DNA from: Caldalkalibacillus uzonensis
GTDB taxonomy: Bacteria > Bacillota > Bacilli > Caldalkalibacillales > Caldalkalibacillaceae
Reading direction: 5' to 3'
Assembly (NCBI RefSeq): GCF_030814135.1
Contig: NZ_JAUSUQ010000010.1
Coordinates: 62,001-126,000 of the forward strand
DNA: 64,000 nucleotides
The notes under the pieces: model-generated
Seen by the model: only the letters and a program-made list of their open reading frames with translations
What the model was told of the DNA's origin: nothing
The model's database searches: none
Made by a program: the position numbers and the translations under genes
In this document: positions 1-9,180 of the stretch, one piece after another
How the letters are laid out: the number at the start of each line of letters is the position of its first letter
Position numbering within the stretch: position 1 is the stretch's first letter

Positions 1-2
1 CA

Positions 3-668
3 CCCGCTGGTGAAATTATCGGTATTCACCGCAAAATTTTCCCCACCAACCGGGAGAAGCTGTTCCATACCATGGGCGATGGAAGTACAATGAATGTCTT
101 TCAGACCGAAATCGGCCGTCTGGGTGGGCTGATCTGCTATGAGCATTTGCAACCCTTATTGAAATATACGATGTTCAGTAAAGGTGAGCAGGTTCACTAT
201 GCCTCCTGGCCGGGCTGGCCCGATTTCAAGGCCCAAGGGGGACGCAGCAACCGTCACGTGGTCGATATCGCTTCCAGGGCCTATGCTTTGGAAGGGCAAG
301 TTTTTGTCGTCTGTTCATCCATGTATGTACCAGAAGAACAGATTCCCCAACATATTCAAAATGCTAGTTGGTCCTATTTCGGTGGCAGCTGTATTATTGC
401 ACCAGATGGGGAATACGTAACTGAACCGGTCTATGGCCAAGAAACCATTGTTTACGGGGAAATCGATTTGCGCAAAATTTTGGTCCGTAAGGCGGCGGTG
501 GATACAACCGGTAAAGATAGCCGCTGGGACATGGTCAATCTTCGCCTGAGGGAAGAGCCCGATGTGGCCCTCAATGGCGGACAGTTTACCTCGCCCCGTC
601 CGGATAAAATCTTACCTTATGGTACAGGTCCGATTAACCAGGAAAATGAAGAGGGAGAAGAAGAGTAG
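3..668 (+). CDS. Nitrilase family protein, C-terminal part (5' end outside window)
   Basis: The frame is open from the window edge, and the residues before the first ATG at 72 read as nitrilase (HRKIFPTNREK, with the conserved Lys and Pro-Thr), so the gene begins upstream. The catalytic cysteine lies in GGLICYEHLQPL, the Cys-x-Glu context of true nitrilases rather than of N-carbamoylases. The family hydrolyses a nitrile or amide C-N bond with a Glu-Lys-Cys triad; the Glu would lie outside the window. It is 11 bp upstream of a second nitrilase-superfamily gene, so the two are probably co-transcribed. The substrate cannot be told from sequence. Confidence 0.85.
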   Translation, partial: PAGEIIGIHRKIFPTNREKLFHTMGDGSTMNVFQTEIGRLGGLICYEHLQPLLKYTMFSKGEQVHYASWPGWPDFKAQGGRSNRHVVDIASRAYALEGQVFVVCSSMYVPEEQIPQHIQNASWSYFGGSCIIAPDGEYVTEPVYGQETIVYGEIDLRKILVRKAAVDTTGKDSRWDMVNLRLREEPDVALNGGQFTSPRPDKILPYGTGPINQENEEGEEE

Positions 669-679
669 AGGAGGGCGGA

Positions 680-2025
680 TGATGACGTTTACGGTCCTTG
701 GTTTACAAAGCGGTCCCAATCAATGGGGCAAAAGCTATGCCGAACGAATCGCTGAGCTCAATCAGCATCTTGAACAAGAGTTGAATCGTGGCCGGGCCGA
801 TCTGGTCGTGCTGCCGGAACTGATGACGGTCCCTTATCAATGTACGGTTTATGACGATAGTTACTTTGAGGCGGCTGAACAGCTCCAAGGTCCTACTTTC
901 CAGTGGCTGGCTGAGAAAGCCCGCCATTATCAAACCACGTTGATCGGCACCATTTTTGAACAGGCCACTGAAGCAGAGGGTGTCCGTTATTACAATACGG
1001 CCCTTGTCGTTTCCCCGGAAGGGCACTTGGTGGGCAAATACAGGAAGACGCATATTGCCAAACTAGCATTACCCTCTTTGACCACCGACGAAAAATACTA
1101 CTTCTCTGCAGGGGATGAATTGCCTGTCTTCACCATCGGCGAACGTAAAGTGGGTATTTTGATCTGTTTTGACCGCTCTTTCCCGGAAGCAGCTCGAGCT
1201 CTCGCTGTTCAAGGAGCGGAGTTAATTGTGATTCCGACCGCCTCCTCCGGCGCTGACCGGGCGGGTATGTGGCTTCAGGATTGTGCGGCCCGGGCCCGGG
1301 AGAATGGCCTGTTTCTGATCGGGGTGAATAAGGGTGGCACTGAGATTTTCCTAGATCAAGAGGGTCAGGAACACAGGAATCACTATTTTGGTCTGTCCTG
1401 CGCTTTTAACCCCAGAGGAGAAGAAGTGGTGCCCCCGTTGAATGATGGGCCTTGGCAAGCGCTCAGGGTTGAAGTGGACTTTAGCCAAGTAGAAGAGACC
1501 AGAAGCATTCTCAACTTTTTGGCAGACTACCGGCCTCAACTCTATCAACGCTACAACACCGGGCCATTGCTGGAAGAGGTACAGATTGTACGCCAAACAG
1601 AGCTAAACCGAGAGACTGAACCGTTGTTTATGCCACGGCAAGGGGGGGAAGCGAGTGAGCCACACGCTTTTGATGCCACAGTGGTTTCTAGATTAAAGCA
1701 GGCCGGTGCCGTCTTGTTAGGTAAGACGACAACAACAGAATATGCCTTTTTCGGAGGGGCTCCAAAGACGCGCAATCTGTGGAATACGGCCCACACCCCA
1801 GGGGGATCCAGCTCCGGTTCGGCGGCGGCCCTGGCTGCCTCAATGGCTTTGTTCACCTTGGGGACCCAGACAGCCGGTTCCCTCTTACGTCCAGCGGCGT
1901 ATAATGGTTTAACCACTTTGAAAGCCACCTATGGTCGTATTAGCAAAGTATCAAAGGCATGGTGGTTGGCATACCGGAGAGCTTTTTCTTTGAGGACATC
2001 GAGGAGAATGTGGCCCGTGCTGTAG
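680..2025 (+). CDS. Nitrilase-superfamily amidohydrolase fused in frame to a truncated amidase
   Basis: The start is ATG 680, with GAGGAGGG just upstream. About 310 residues form a complete CN-hydrolase domain: Glu in VVLPELMTVPY, Lys in GKYRKTHIAKLALP, Cys in VGILICFDRSFPEAAR. The family includes N-carbamoyl amino acid hydrolases and amidases. From about residue 320 the frame runs into an amidase-signature protein (DATVVSRLKQAGAVLLGKT, then TPGGSSSGSAAA and GTQTAGSLLRPAAYNG). That part lacks its N-terminus, including the first catalytic Lys region, and leaves frame near 1957 before stopping at 2025. The last 25 or so residues are nonsense. The nitrilase half looks functional; whether a fusion protein is made is unknown. 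Confidence 0.75.
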
Positions 2026-2560
2026 AGCAAGCGATCAATGTGCTTAAAGATCTGGAGTGAAATTGGTCTCAGTTAAGCTACCTTCCTCTTTTGAATCGGC
2101 GATAGCCGCCCATAAGCTGGTCATGTGTGCCGAAGCGGCTGCCTATCATCAGGATGCTTTTCGCAAGAAGGCCGAGTTATATCATCCCCAAATGAGTGAG
2201 TGGATTGAAGCAGGCTTGAAGACCTCTGCCGTCGATTACTTGCGGGCGCAGCGGATCCGAGCGGAATATAGGGAGGAGTTAAACGGCTTGTTGCAAGAGG
2301 TTGATGCGTGGTTAACGCCCACTGCGCCCACGCCGGCCCCTGAGGGACTCTCTTTCACCGGTTCACCTATATTTAATCTGCCCTTTACCAATGCCGGGGT
2401 ACCAAGTCTAAGTGTTCCCATTGGTTTTACACCAGATAGAGGCTTACCCCTGGGCATGCAAATGGTGGCCCGTGCACTGGGCGAGGAGAGTTTGTTGGCT
2501 CTAGGTAATGCCTATCAACAGGCTACTACATGGCATACAGAACGGCCACAGCTAAACTGA
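1648..2560 (+). pseudogene. Amidase (amidase signature family), degraded
   Basis: Three pieces of one amidase are readable. Piece one (about 1648-1955) is in the upstream nitrilase frame and carries the cis-Ser and nucleophile Ser motifs. Piece two (about 1958-2056) is in another frame and reads VGIPESFFFEDIEENVARA, ending at a TGA. Piece three (2057-2560) reads from VKLVSVKLP to the C-terminus and contains the usual LTPTAPTPAP and GVPSLSVPIGF segments. The N-terminal 70 or so residues, and a stretch between the AS core and VGIPESFFF, are missing compared with the intact amidase at 20882. At least two frameshifts and two deletions are therefore needed. The product is very unlikely to be active. 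Confidence 0.85.
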
Positions 2561-2754
2561 ACGGATTACTCTAATCCAGAAATAGAGATCTTGCCCTTCT
2601 TATGGGACTCTCTCACTAGTCCATAGTTGTGTTTGCTTACTTCTTCAGGTACGCTTTGAAATGATTGAGGACTCGTCAAGTTCGTTTTAGCTCTTCAACT
2701 TGAATTATCACGCCCCCTGAAATCATCCTATATTAAAGTGGGGAGGTGTACCGT

Positions 2755-4197
2755 GTGAGTAATCACCAACTACTTAGATCTGACCAATCTGATCGTGAGG
2801 AACTTAACCAGGCTCTTAAACATGCTGATCAGTTAAATAAACAATTAGAATTAATCATCAATTCCAGCTATGACGGTATTTATATTTCGGATAGTGAAGG
2901 AAACGGTCTTAAAGTGAATGATGCCTATACCCGTATCACAGGCATTAGAGCAGAACAATTACTTGGGAAAAATATGAAAGATGTTGTTAAAGAGGGACTC
3001 GTCTCCGAATCGGTCACCATGAAAGTGTTGGAAACGAAACAGCCGGTTACCATTATGCAGCGGGCCGGCGGGAAAGAAGTTCTGGCCACAGGCAGTCCCG
3101 TTTTTGATGAAGAAGGGAACATTATCAATGTGATCACCAATATCCGTGATCTGACCGAGTTAAACCGCCTGAAAGAAGAACTGGAGAAAAGCAAAGCCTT
3201 GAATGAGAAATACCGCCGGGAGCTCCACCAGCAGCGTCATCAACAGCAAGAAAGTGTGTTGGAACAGTTGGGGGTGGTGGCCCACAGCAAGGTGATGCAG
3301 GAGGTGATCGCCCTAGCCCAGAAGGTGGCTACGGTGGACTCCAGTGTGCTTATTTTAGGTGAATCAGGCGTGGGCAAGGAAGTGATTGCCCAGGTGATCC
3401 ATTATACCAGCAACAGAGCCGATCAGCCTTTTATCAAGGTTAATTGCGGGGCCATTCCCAAAAATCTGTTGGAATCGGAGCTGTTTGGTTACGAACGGGG
3501 GGCCTTTACCGGGGCAGACAGCAGGGGCAAAGCCGGCCTGTTTGAACGGGCAGATGGAGGGACCCTTTTTCTAGATGAGATTGGCGATATGCCCCTCGAT
3601 CTGCAGGTTAAATTACTGCGTGCCTTGCAAGAATTTGAGATTACCAGGGTGGGCGGCAGCCAAACCATTAAGGTCAATGTGCGGGTCATCTCAGCCACCA
3701 ACAAGGATCTGGAGCAATTGATCAAAGAAGGGCAGTTTAGGAAAGATTTGTATTACCGTCTCAACGTGGTGCCCATCTACATTCCGCCCATCAGGAACAG
3801 AAGCAGTGATATTGTGCCGCTGATCTATTTCTTCCTGAACCGGGTGAATAAGAAATACGGCTTAAATAAGGTACTCAGCAAGCAAGCACTTCAACTGTTG
3901 CAGGCCTATTTTTGGCCCGGAAATGTGCGCGAAATCCAAAATATTGTTGAGCGGTTGGCCGTGACCACCGAAGAAGATGAGATCTCTATCGATGACCTGC
4001 CCTTTTTCATTAACCAGGATCACAGGAGGCAGGAGCAGCGCAGTTTAAAGAGTATGGTGATGAGTTACGAGAAGGAGATTATTCAGCAGAAATTGAAAAA
4101 ATATAAAACAACACGGAAAACAGCGCAATCCCTGGGCATCAGTCAGTCGGCTTTAGTTAAAAAAATGAAACGGCTGGGTATCAAAACTGAAACATAG
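2755..4197 (+). CDS. Sigma-54-dependent transcriptional activator with PAS sensor domain
   Basis: A bacterial enhancer-binding protein of about 480 aa. One PAS domain (about residues 30-135) is followed by a coiled-coil linker (135-170) and an AAA+ domain with Walker A GESGVGKE, the sigma-54 contact loop GAFTGA and [13 protein letters not shown] Fis-type helix-turn-helix closes the C-terminus (KTAQSLGISQSALVKKMKRL). GTG 2755 is preferred over GTG 2746 because GGGAGG (2741-2746) is correctly spaced only for the former. The PAS domain probably senses a small molecule. A terminator follows, and then a sigma-54 promoter at 4373, so the likely target is the next operon. Confidence 0.93.
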   Translation: MSNHQLLRSDQSDREELNQALKHADQLNKQLELIINSSYDGIYISDSEGNGLKVNDAYTRITGIRAEQLLGKNMKDVVKEGLVSESVTMKVLETKQPVTIMQRAGGKEVLATGSPVFDEEGNIINVITNIRDLTELNRLKEELEKSKALNEKYRRELHQQRHQQQESVLEQLGVVAHSKVMQEVIALAQKVATVDSSVLILGESGVGKEVIAQVIHYTSNRADQPFIKVNCGAIPKNLLESELFGYERGAFTGADSRGKAGLFERADGGTLFLDEIGDMPLDLQVKLLRALQEFEITRVGGSQTIKVNVRVISATNKDLEQLIKEGQFRKDLYYRLNVVPIYIPPIRNRSSDIVPLIYFFLNRVNKKYGLNKVLSKQALQLLQAYFWPGNVREIQNIVERLAVTTEEDEISIDDLPFFINQDHRRQEQRSLKSMVMSYEKEIIQQKLKKYKTTRKTAQSLGISQSALVKKMKRLGIKTET

Positions 4198-4291
4198 CTT
4201 TTTATCCGGGACAGGGAGTGATGAAAAAAGTAATCAGTGATGAATTTATGACTCAAAACCCCGGATCTGTGTCAGGGTATGGTCGTTTGGG

Positions 4292-4320
4292 GTGATGAAT
4301 TTTTTCATCGCTTTTTTATT
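4292..4320 (+). terminator. Rho-independent terminator after the PAS activator
   Basis: The stem GATGAA/TTCATC with a T-rich loop is followed by a run of six T. It separates the activator gene from the sigma-54 promoter downstream. Confidence 0.65.
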
Positions 4321-4372
4321 TTCTGGATGAGACCAAACACGGATGAGCCGCGGAGTAGACAGATTATTCATG

Positions 4373-4390
4373 TTGGCATGAAAATTGCTT
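4373..4390 (+). promoter_or_regulatory. Sigma-54 (-24/-12) promoter of the SDR/acyl-CoA operon
   Basis: TTGGCATGAAAATTGCTT matches the sigma-54 consensus TGGCAC-N5-TTGCW. The GG (4375-4376) and GC (4387-4388) dinucleotides are exactly 12 bp apart, as required. It lies about 45 bp upstream of the SDR start and directly downstream of a sigma-54 activator gene. Confidence 0.9.
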
Positions 4391-4436
4391 AACTAAAAAG
4401 CAAAGGGAAAAATTAAGCAGGGTAGGGAGGATGATC

Positions 4437-5201
4437 ATGAGTTTGCCCACTTTTCAGTTAGATGGAAAAATAGCTTTGGTCACAGGGGGGAGTAAAGGAA
4501 TCGGTTACGGGATGGCCGCAGCCCTTGGTCACTATGGGGCCAAGCTTGCCATAGCAAGCCGTGGTGAACAGGACCGGGAAAGAGCAGTACAACGCTTGTC
4601 AGAACAAGGGATTGAAGCTAAAGGTTATGCTGTCGATGTGACCAGCCGACAGAGTGTCAGGGAACTGGTGGATCAGGTGGTGGCTGACTATGGCACCATC
4701 GATATTCTGGTCAATAATGCCGGCATGAATATCCGTAAACCGCTGGTCGAAGTAGAGGAAGAGGATTGGGACAAGGTGGTCTCCACTAATTTGAAAGGGA
4801 TTTTTCTGGTAGGGCAGGCTGTGGCCCAACAGATGATCAAGCAGAAAGGGGGTCGGATCATCAATATCTCCTCCATTTTTGGATCAGTGGGTGCCTCCTT
4901 TCAAACCAGCTATGCCGCCAGTAAAGGGGGCATCAACCAACTGACCAGAGTTTGGGCCGATGAACTAGCCCCGCACGGGATTACCGTCAATGCCATTGCT
5001 CCTGCTTATATCCGCACACCGATGACAGCCGCCTGGATGGATGATGAGGAACGTTATCAATGGATTGTAGAGCAAACGATGTTAAAGCGGGTGGGTGAAC
5101 TCCACGATTTGGCCGGACCCGTTGTGTTCCTGGCCTCAGATGCTTCAGCTTATGTGACGGGACAGATCTTACATGTGGATGGAGGCTGGACAGCCCGTTA
5201 A
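4437..5201 (+). CDS. Short-chain dehydrogenase/reductase (SDR), gluconate 5-dehydrogenase-like
   Basis: A classical SDR of 254 aa. It has the NAD(P) motif TGGSKGIG, NNAG, the catalytic Ser in NISSIFGS, and Tyr/Lys in SYAASKGG. The C-terminus ILHVDGGWTA is shared with the SDR at 13437. ATG 4437 is chosen over ATG 4431 because the AGGGAGG site ends at 4430. It is the first gene behind the sigma-54 promoter, with an acyl-CoA ligase next. An oxidoreductase for a hydroxy or keto intermediate of acid degradation fits the context; the substrate is not resolvable. Confidence 0.85.
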   Translation: MSLPTFQLDGKIALVTGGSKGIGYGMAAALGHYGAKLAIASRGEQDRERAVQRLSEQGIEAKGYAVDVTSRQSVRELVDQVVADYGTIDILVNNAGMNIRKPLVEVEEEDWDKVVSTNLKGIFLVGQAVAQQMIKQKGGRIINISSIFGSVGASFQTSYAASKGGINQLTRVWADELAPHGITVNAIAPAYIRTPMTAAWMDDEERYQWIVEQTMLKRVGELHDLAGPVVFLASDASAYVTGQILHVDGGWTAR

Positions 5202-5257
5202 AACAGGTTTGTTTTAGGTACCGTTTTTATAACACAGGAGAGGAGTAGGATAGGCGG

Positions 5258-6871
5258 ATGACAGAAAAGCGGGAAATCAGACGTCAAATCAGCTTTCAAA
5301 GACATCTCAAAGTTTTTGCCACCAGGCCAGCCAACTTGACCGATATGCTGGCCCAAACGGTACAGCGCTATCCGCATCAAGAAGCCTTGGTGATGAATCA
5401 GGTCCGTCTCACTTATAGAGAGCTGGAGGAACAGGTGGTGCAGGTGGCTGCGCAACTCTCCACCGTGTACCGGATTCAAAAAGGGGATCGCGTCGCCGTT
5501 TTGCTGGGTAACTGTATTGAGTTTGCCCTCTTGCTCTTTGCCTGTGCCCGCTTAGGGGCCATACTGGTGCCTCTCAACACACGTTTGAAAGAGCAAGAGG
5601 TGTCCTTCATGCTGAGTCATGCCGAGGTTAAACTGCTGGTGACTGACTGGGAATTTGTCGGCAAAGTAGAAACGCTCAGGGAGCAATTTGGTCAGAACCT
5701 GCCTCATCTACAATATTTTATCCTGGTTAACAACAATGAAGAGCAGCTGACTTTGAAATATAGCTATACAACTTTTCAAAATTTACTTCAACCTGGGCCA
5801 AGCATCACACCGGCACAGGTTGGGGAAGAGGATCCACTGTTAATTATGTATACCTCGGGGACGACGGGGCTGCCCAAAGGGGCTGTCTTAAGTCATCTGG
5901 GTGTGATTCACAGCGCTATCAACTATGAACAAAGGTTGGAGACTGATCAAGAGACCAGAACGCTGATTGCCGTCCCTCTCTTTCATGTGACGGGATTGAT
6001 TGGTCAATTGCTGCATATGATTTTGGTGGGAGGGACCTCGGTTTTGATGCGTCGACATCAAACGGAACCCTTTATCCGACTGATGGCCGAGGAGAAAATC
6101 TCCTTCCTCTTCAATGTACCGGCCATCTATGTGATGGTGCTTAATCATGAGCTCTTTCCCAAATATAAGTATGATTCGGTAAAAATCATCGCTTACGGCG
6201 GCGCGCCCATGTCTCCCGAGACCATTCATGCTCTGCGCCAGGCCTTTCCGGGTGTACGACTCCATAACGCCTATGGGGCCACGGAAACGTCTTCTCCCAC
6301 CACCATTATGCCCCGGGAGTATCCAGATACCAAATTAAGTTCGGTGGGGCTGCCTGTTTCGGTGGCGGAGCTGAAAGTGGTTGATGAAGAAGGCCAACTT
6401 TGTGGTCCCAACGAAGTGGGCGAGTTGTGGATCAAAGGGCCTATGGTGGTGGCCGGATACTGGCGCAATGAAGGAGCCAACCGGCAAAATTTCGTCGACG
6501 GCTACTGGTTATCCGGTGACTTGGCCCGAATTGATGAGGATGGTTATGTTTATATCATGGATCGCAAAAAAGATATGATTAACCGGGGAGGTGAGAAGGT
6601 TTATTCAGTTGAGGTGGAAAACATCCTCTACAGCCATCCTCAAGTTTTCGAGGCGGCTGTAGTGGGCCAACCACATCCTGTCCTGGGTGAGGAGGTGGTT
6701 GCTTATGTGGTGCCTAAGCCCGGCGCGGAGCTAGCGGCTGAAGAGATCATTGATTTTCTGGCTCAGCGGCTTGCTGATTATAAAGTGCCTAAAAAAGTTT
6801 TCTTTCTGGATGAGTTGCCCCGTAACCCCGGAGGTAAAGTATTAAAAGCCCAACTTAAAGATCACGCATAA
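5258..6871 (+). CDS. AMP-dependent acyl-CoA synthetase/ligase
   Basis: An ANL-superfamily enzyme of 537 aa that would activate a carboxylic acid with ATP and CoA. Motifs seen in order are MYTSGTTGLPKGA (P-loop-like), NAYGATETSSP, LSGDLARIDEDGY, the hinge MDRKKDMI, and the catalytic Lys in NPGGKVLK near the C-terminus. It sits between an SDR and an acyl-CoA dehydrogenase, so it probably supplies the CoA thioester for that pathway. Position and partners match LvaE of the Pseudomonas levulinate pathway, but sequence alone does not fix chain length. Confidence 0.92.
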   Translation: MTEKREIRRQISFQRHLKVFATRPANLTDMLAQTVQRYPHQEALVMNQVRLTYRELEEQVVQVAAQLSTVYRIQKGDRVAVLLGNCIEFALLLFACARLGAILVPLNTRLKEQEVSFMLSHAEVKLLVTDWEFVGKVETLREQFGQNLPHLQYFILVNNNEEQLTLKYSYTTFQNLLQPGPSITPAQVGEEDPLLIMYTSGTTGLPKGAVLSHLGVIHSAINYEQRLETDQETRTLIAVPLFHVTGLIGQLLHMILVGGTSVLMRRHQTEPFIRLMAEEKISFLFNVPAIYVMVLNHELFPKYKYDSVKIIAYGGAPMSPETIHALRQAFPGVRLHNAYGATETSSPTTIMPREYPDTKLSSVGLPVSVAELKVVDEEGQLCGPNEVGELWIKGPMVVAGYWRNEGANRQNFVDGYWLSGDLARIDEDGYVYIMDRKKDMINRGGEKVYSVEVENILYSHPQVFEAAVVGQPHPVLGEEVVAYVVPKPGAELAAEEIIDFLAQRLADYKVPKKVFFLDELPRNPGGKVLKAQLKDHA

Positions 6872-6891
6872 GCTGAAAGGAGATAAGAACC

Positions 6892-8097
6892 ATGCACTTT
6901 GAATACTCGGATAAGGTGAAGAAGTTACAAAAAGAACTGCAGGAATTTATGCATGAAGTGGTTTACCCTAATGAGTCAGTTTTTGAAGAACAGTTAGCGA
7001 ACAGTGAATCTCGGTGGCAAATTCCGCCTGTGTTAGAAGAGATGAAGGCCCAAGCCAAAGCGGCCGGTTTATGGAATCTCTTTTTGCCGGAGAGTGAATA
7101 TGGAGCTGGGCTGACCAATCTGGAGTATGCACCGTTGTGTGAGATTATGGGTCGCTCTCTTATCGCTCCGGAAGTGTTTAACTGTAACGCCCCCGATACG
7201 GGCAATATGGAGGTCTTGGTGCGTTACGGAAGCCCAGAACAGAAGAAAAAATGGCTGGAACCCCTCCTGGAAGGTAAGATCCGTTCCTGTTTCTCCATGA
7301 CGGAACCCCAGGTGGCCTCCTCTGACGCCACCAACATGCAAGCCCGCATTGAACGGGATGGAGACGAATATGTGATCAACGGGCGCAAATGGTGGTCCAC
7401 AGGTGCCGGTGACCCCCGCTGTAAGGTGGCTATTGTGATGGGCTTATCCAACCCGGATGCTCCCCGCCATGAGCGGCATTCCATGATTCTGGTTCCTCTG
7501 GACACACCGGGGGTCAAGATTGTGCGCATACTTCCCGTATTTGGCTATGACCATGCTCCCCATGGCCATGCGGAAATTGAGTTTAACAATGTGCGCGTCC
7601 CTGCTGAAAATATGATTTGGGCTGAAGGTAAGGGCTTTGCCATAGCCCAAGGCAGACTTGGCCCCGGCCGGATCCATCACTGCATGCGTTCTATTGGGGC
7701 AGCGGAGCGGGCCTTGGAACTGATGTGTAGACGCGTCGTTGACCGGGTAGCTTTCGGCAAGCCCTTAGCGGAACAAGGTGTGATTCGGGAGTGGATCGCT
7801 GATTCCCGCATGGAAATCGAACAAGCCCGTCTGTTGACACTGAAAGCCGCTTATATGATGGATACCGTGGGCAATAAGGCGGCCCAGAAGGAGATTGCCA
7901 TGATCAAAGTGGTAGCCCCCACCATCTCCTTGAAAGTATTGGACCGTGCCATTCAAGCCTTTGGTGCGGCAGGTGTCTCTGAGGACTTCCCCTTGGCTGC
8001 CCACTGGGCCAATCAGCGCACCTTACGTTTGGCCGATGGTCCGGACGAGGTGCATCGCCAAGCTATTGCCAAACAGGAACTTAAACCGTATTTATAA
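6892..8097 (+). CDS. Acyl-CoA dehydrogenase, ACAD10/11 (LvaC)-like
   Basis: A full-length flavin acyl-CoA dehydrogenase of 401 aa. The middle-domain motif is [16 protein letters not shown], the FAD and C-terminal helical region includes [12 protein letters not shown], and [14 protein letters not shown] follows. The C-terminal [18 protein letters not shown] is characteristic of the ACAD10/11 branch. Members of that branch act with an APH-type kinase on 4-hydroxyacyl-CoA by way of a phosphorylated intermediate, and such a kinase gene follows 11 bp downstream. The RBS is AAGGAGAT. Confidence 0.9.
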   Translation: MHFEYSDKVKKLQKELQEFMHEVVYPNESVFEEQLANSESRWQIPPVLEEMKAQAKAAGLWNLFLPESEYGAGLTNLEYAPLCEIMGRSLIAPEVFNCNAPDTGNMEVLVRYGSPEQKKKWLEPLLEGKIRSCFSMTEPQVASSDATNMQARIERDGDEYVINGRKWWSTGAGDPRCKVAIVMGLSNPDAPRHERHSMILVPLDTPGVKIVRILPVFGYDHAPHGHAEIEFNNVRVPAENMIWAEGKGFAIAQGRLGPGRIHHCMRSIGAAERALELMCRRVVDRVAFGKPLAEQGVIREWIADSRMEIEQARLLTLKAAYMMDTVGNKAAQKEIAMIKVVAPTISLKVLDRAIQAFGAAGVSEDFPLAAHWANQRTLRLADGPDEVHRQAIAKQELKPYL

Positions 8098-8108
8098 GGG
8101 GGATCAGT

Positions 8109-9176
8109 ATGTCAACCGGAGAGATCATACCTGTACGTCAGGGGGAGGAACTGGATATCCCCAAACTGGAAGCCTATTTGCGCCAACACCTTGAGCTGGA
8201 GGATGCGCCCCTGGAGGTGAAACAGTTTGCCGCCGGGCGTTCCAACTTGACTTACCTATTACAGGTAGGTAGTTGGGAAGCGGTTCTCCGGCGTCCTCCG
8301 CTGGGGCCAGTACCCCCCAAGGCTCATGACATGGAGCGGGAGTCCCGTATTTTGAAACTGTTGCACCCTGTCTTTCCCTTAGCGCCCAAGCCGTATATTT
8401 TTTGCCAGGACAAGCAAGTGCTCGGTGCCCCTTTCTTTATTATGGAGAGGCGCAAAGGGGTGGTCGTGGATACGGAACTGCCTGCTGAACATCAACACAA
8501 TCCTGCAGTGGGAGCCCGTATTTCAGAGCAGATGGTGAAGACGTTGGCCGAACTGCACAGTGTGGACTATGAGCAGGCCGGTCTAGGCGAAATCGGTTAT
8601 CCGGAAGGGTTTTTGGAACGGCAGGTGAAGGGTTGGATCAAACGCTATGATCAAGCCAAAACGGAGGAGATTCCCCATGTGGATCAGCTTACATCATGGT
8701 TGCTTGACAATCTGCCTCCCTCGCCGCCACCAAGTATGATCCATTACGATTTCAAATTGAATAATGTCATGTTTGACTTTGCCTTAGAAAAGATTGTCGC
8801 CATTTTTGACTGGGAGATGTCCACCATTGGCGATCCCCTGGCCGATTTGGGCTGTGCCCTCAGCTATTGGATGGAAGCCGATGACCCTGACGTGCTTAAA
8901 TACGGCTTTGGTGATCCGCCGGTCACTGTACAGCCTGGTTTTATGAGTCGAGCCGAGTTTATCGAAGCGTATGCCCGACAGAGCGGGCGGGATGTGGCCA
9001 ATATGCACTATTATCTGACCTTTGGTTACTTCAAACTGGCCGGGATCTGTCAGCAAATCTATTATCGTTGGAAACGGGGTCAAACTCAGGATGAACGGTT
9101 TAGTGAGATGAACCGTTTTGTGCGTGGGTTGATTGAAGCGGCACTCGTCCAGGCCAACAGCTCGGATTTGAGGTGA
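8109..9176 (+). CDS. APH-family phosphotransferase, ACAD10/LvaA-like acyl-CoA kinase
   Basis: A 355-aa protein with the aminoglycoside-phosphotransferase fold: glycine-rich N-lobe (AAGRSNLTYLL), catalytic loop HYDFKLNN (HxDxxxxN) and metal-binding IFDWE followed by IGDPLADLG. Antibiotic kinases rarely sit in fatty-acid operons. Homologues next to ACAD genes, such as the kinase domain of ACAD10/11 and LvaA, phosphorylate the 4-hydroxyl of acyl-CoAs. The immediate neighbour is an ACAD10/11-type dehydrogenase, so the same role is inferred. I see no gene for the small partner LvaB. Confidence 0.85.
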   Translation: MSTGEIIPVRQGEELDIPKLEAYLRQHLELEDAPLEVKQFAAGRSNLTYLLQVGSWEAVLRRPPLGPVPPKAHDMERESRILKLLHPVFPLAPKPYIFCQDKQVLGAPFFIMERRKGVVVDTELPAEHQHNPAVGARISEQMVKTLAELHSVDYEQAGLGEIGYPEGFLERQVKGWIKRYDQAKTEEIPHVDQLTSWLLDNLPPSPPPSMIHYDFKLNNVMFDFALEKIVAIFDWEMSTIGDPLADLGCALSYWMEADDPDVLKYGFGDPPVTVQPGFMSRAEFIEAYARQSGRDVANMHYYLTFGYFKLAGICQQIYYRWKRGQTQDERFSEMNRFVRGLIEAALVQANSSDLR

Positions 9177-9180
9177 CTCA

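Noticed and set aside
8109-9176. Aminoglycoside resistance kinase
   Set aside because: It has the APH fold, but the neighbours are acyl-CoA genes and the paired dehydrogenase is of ACAD10/11 type, so antibiotic resistance is not supported.
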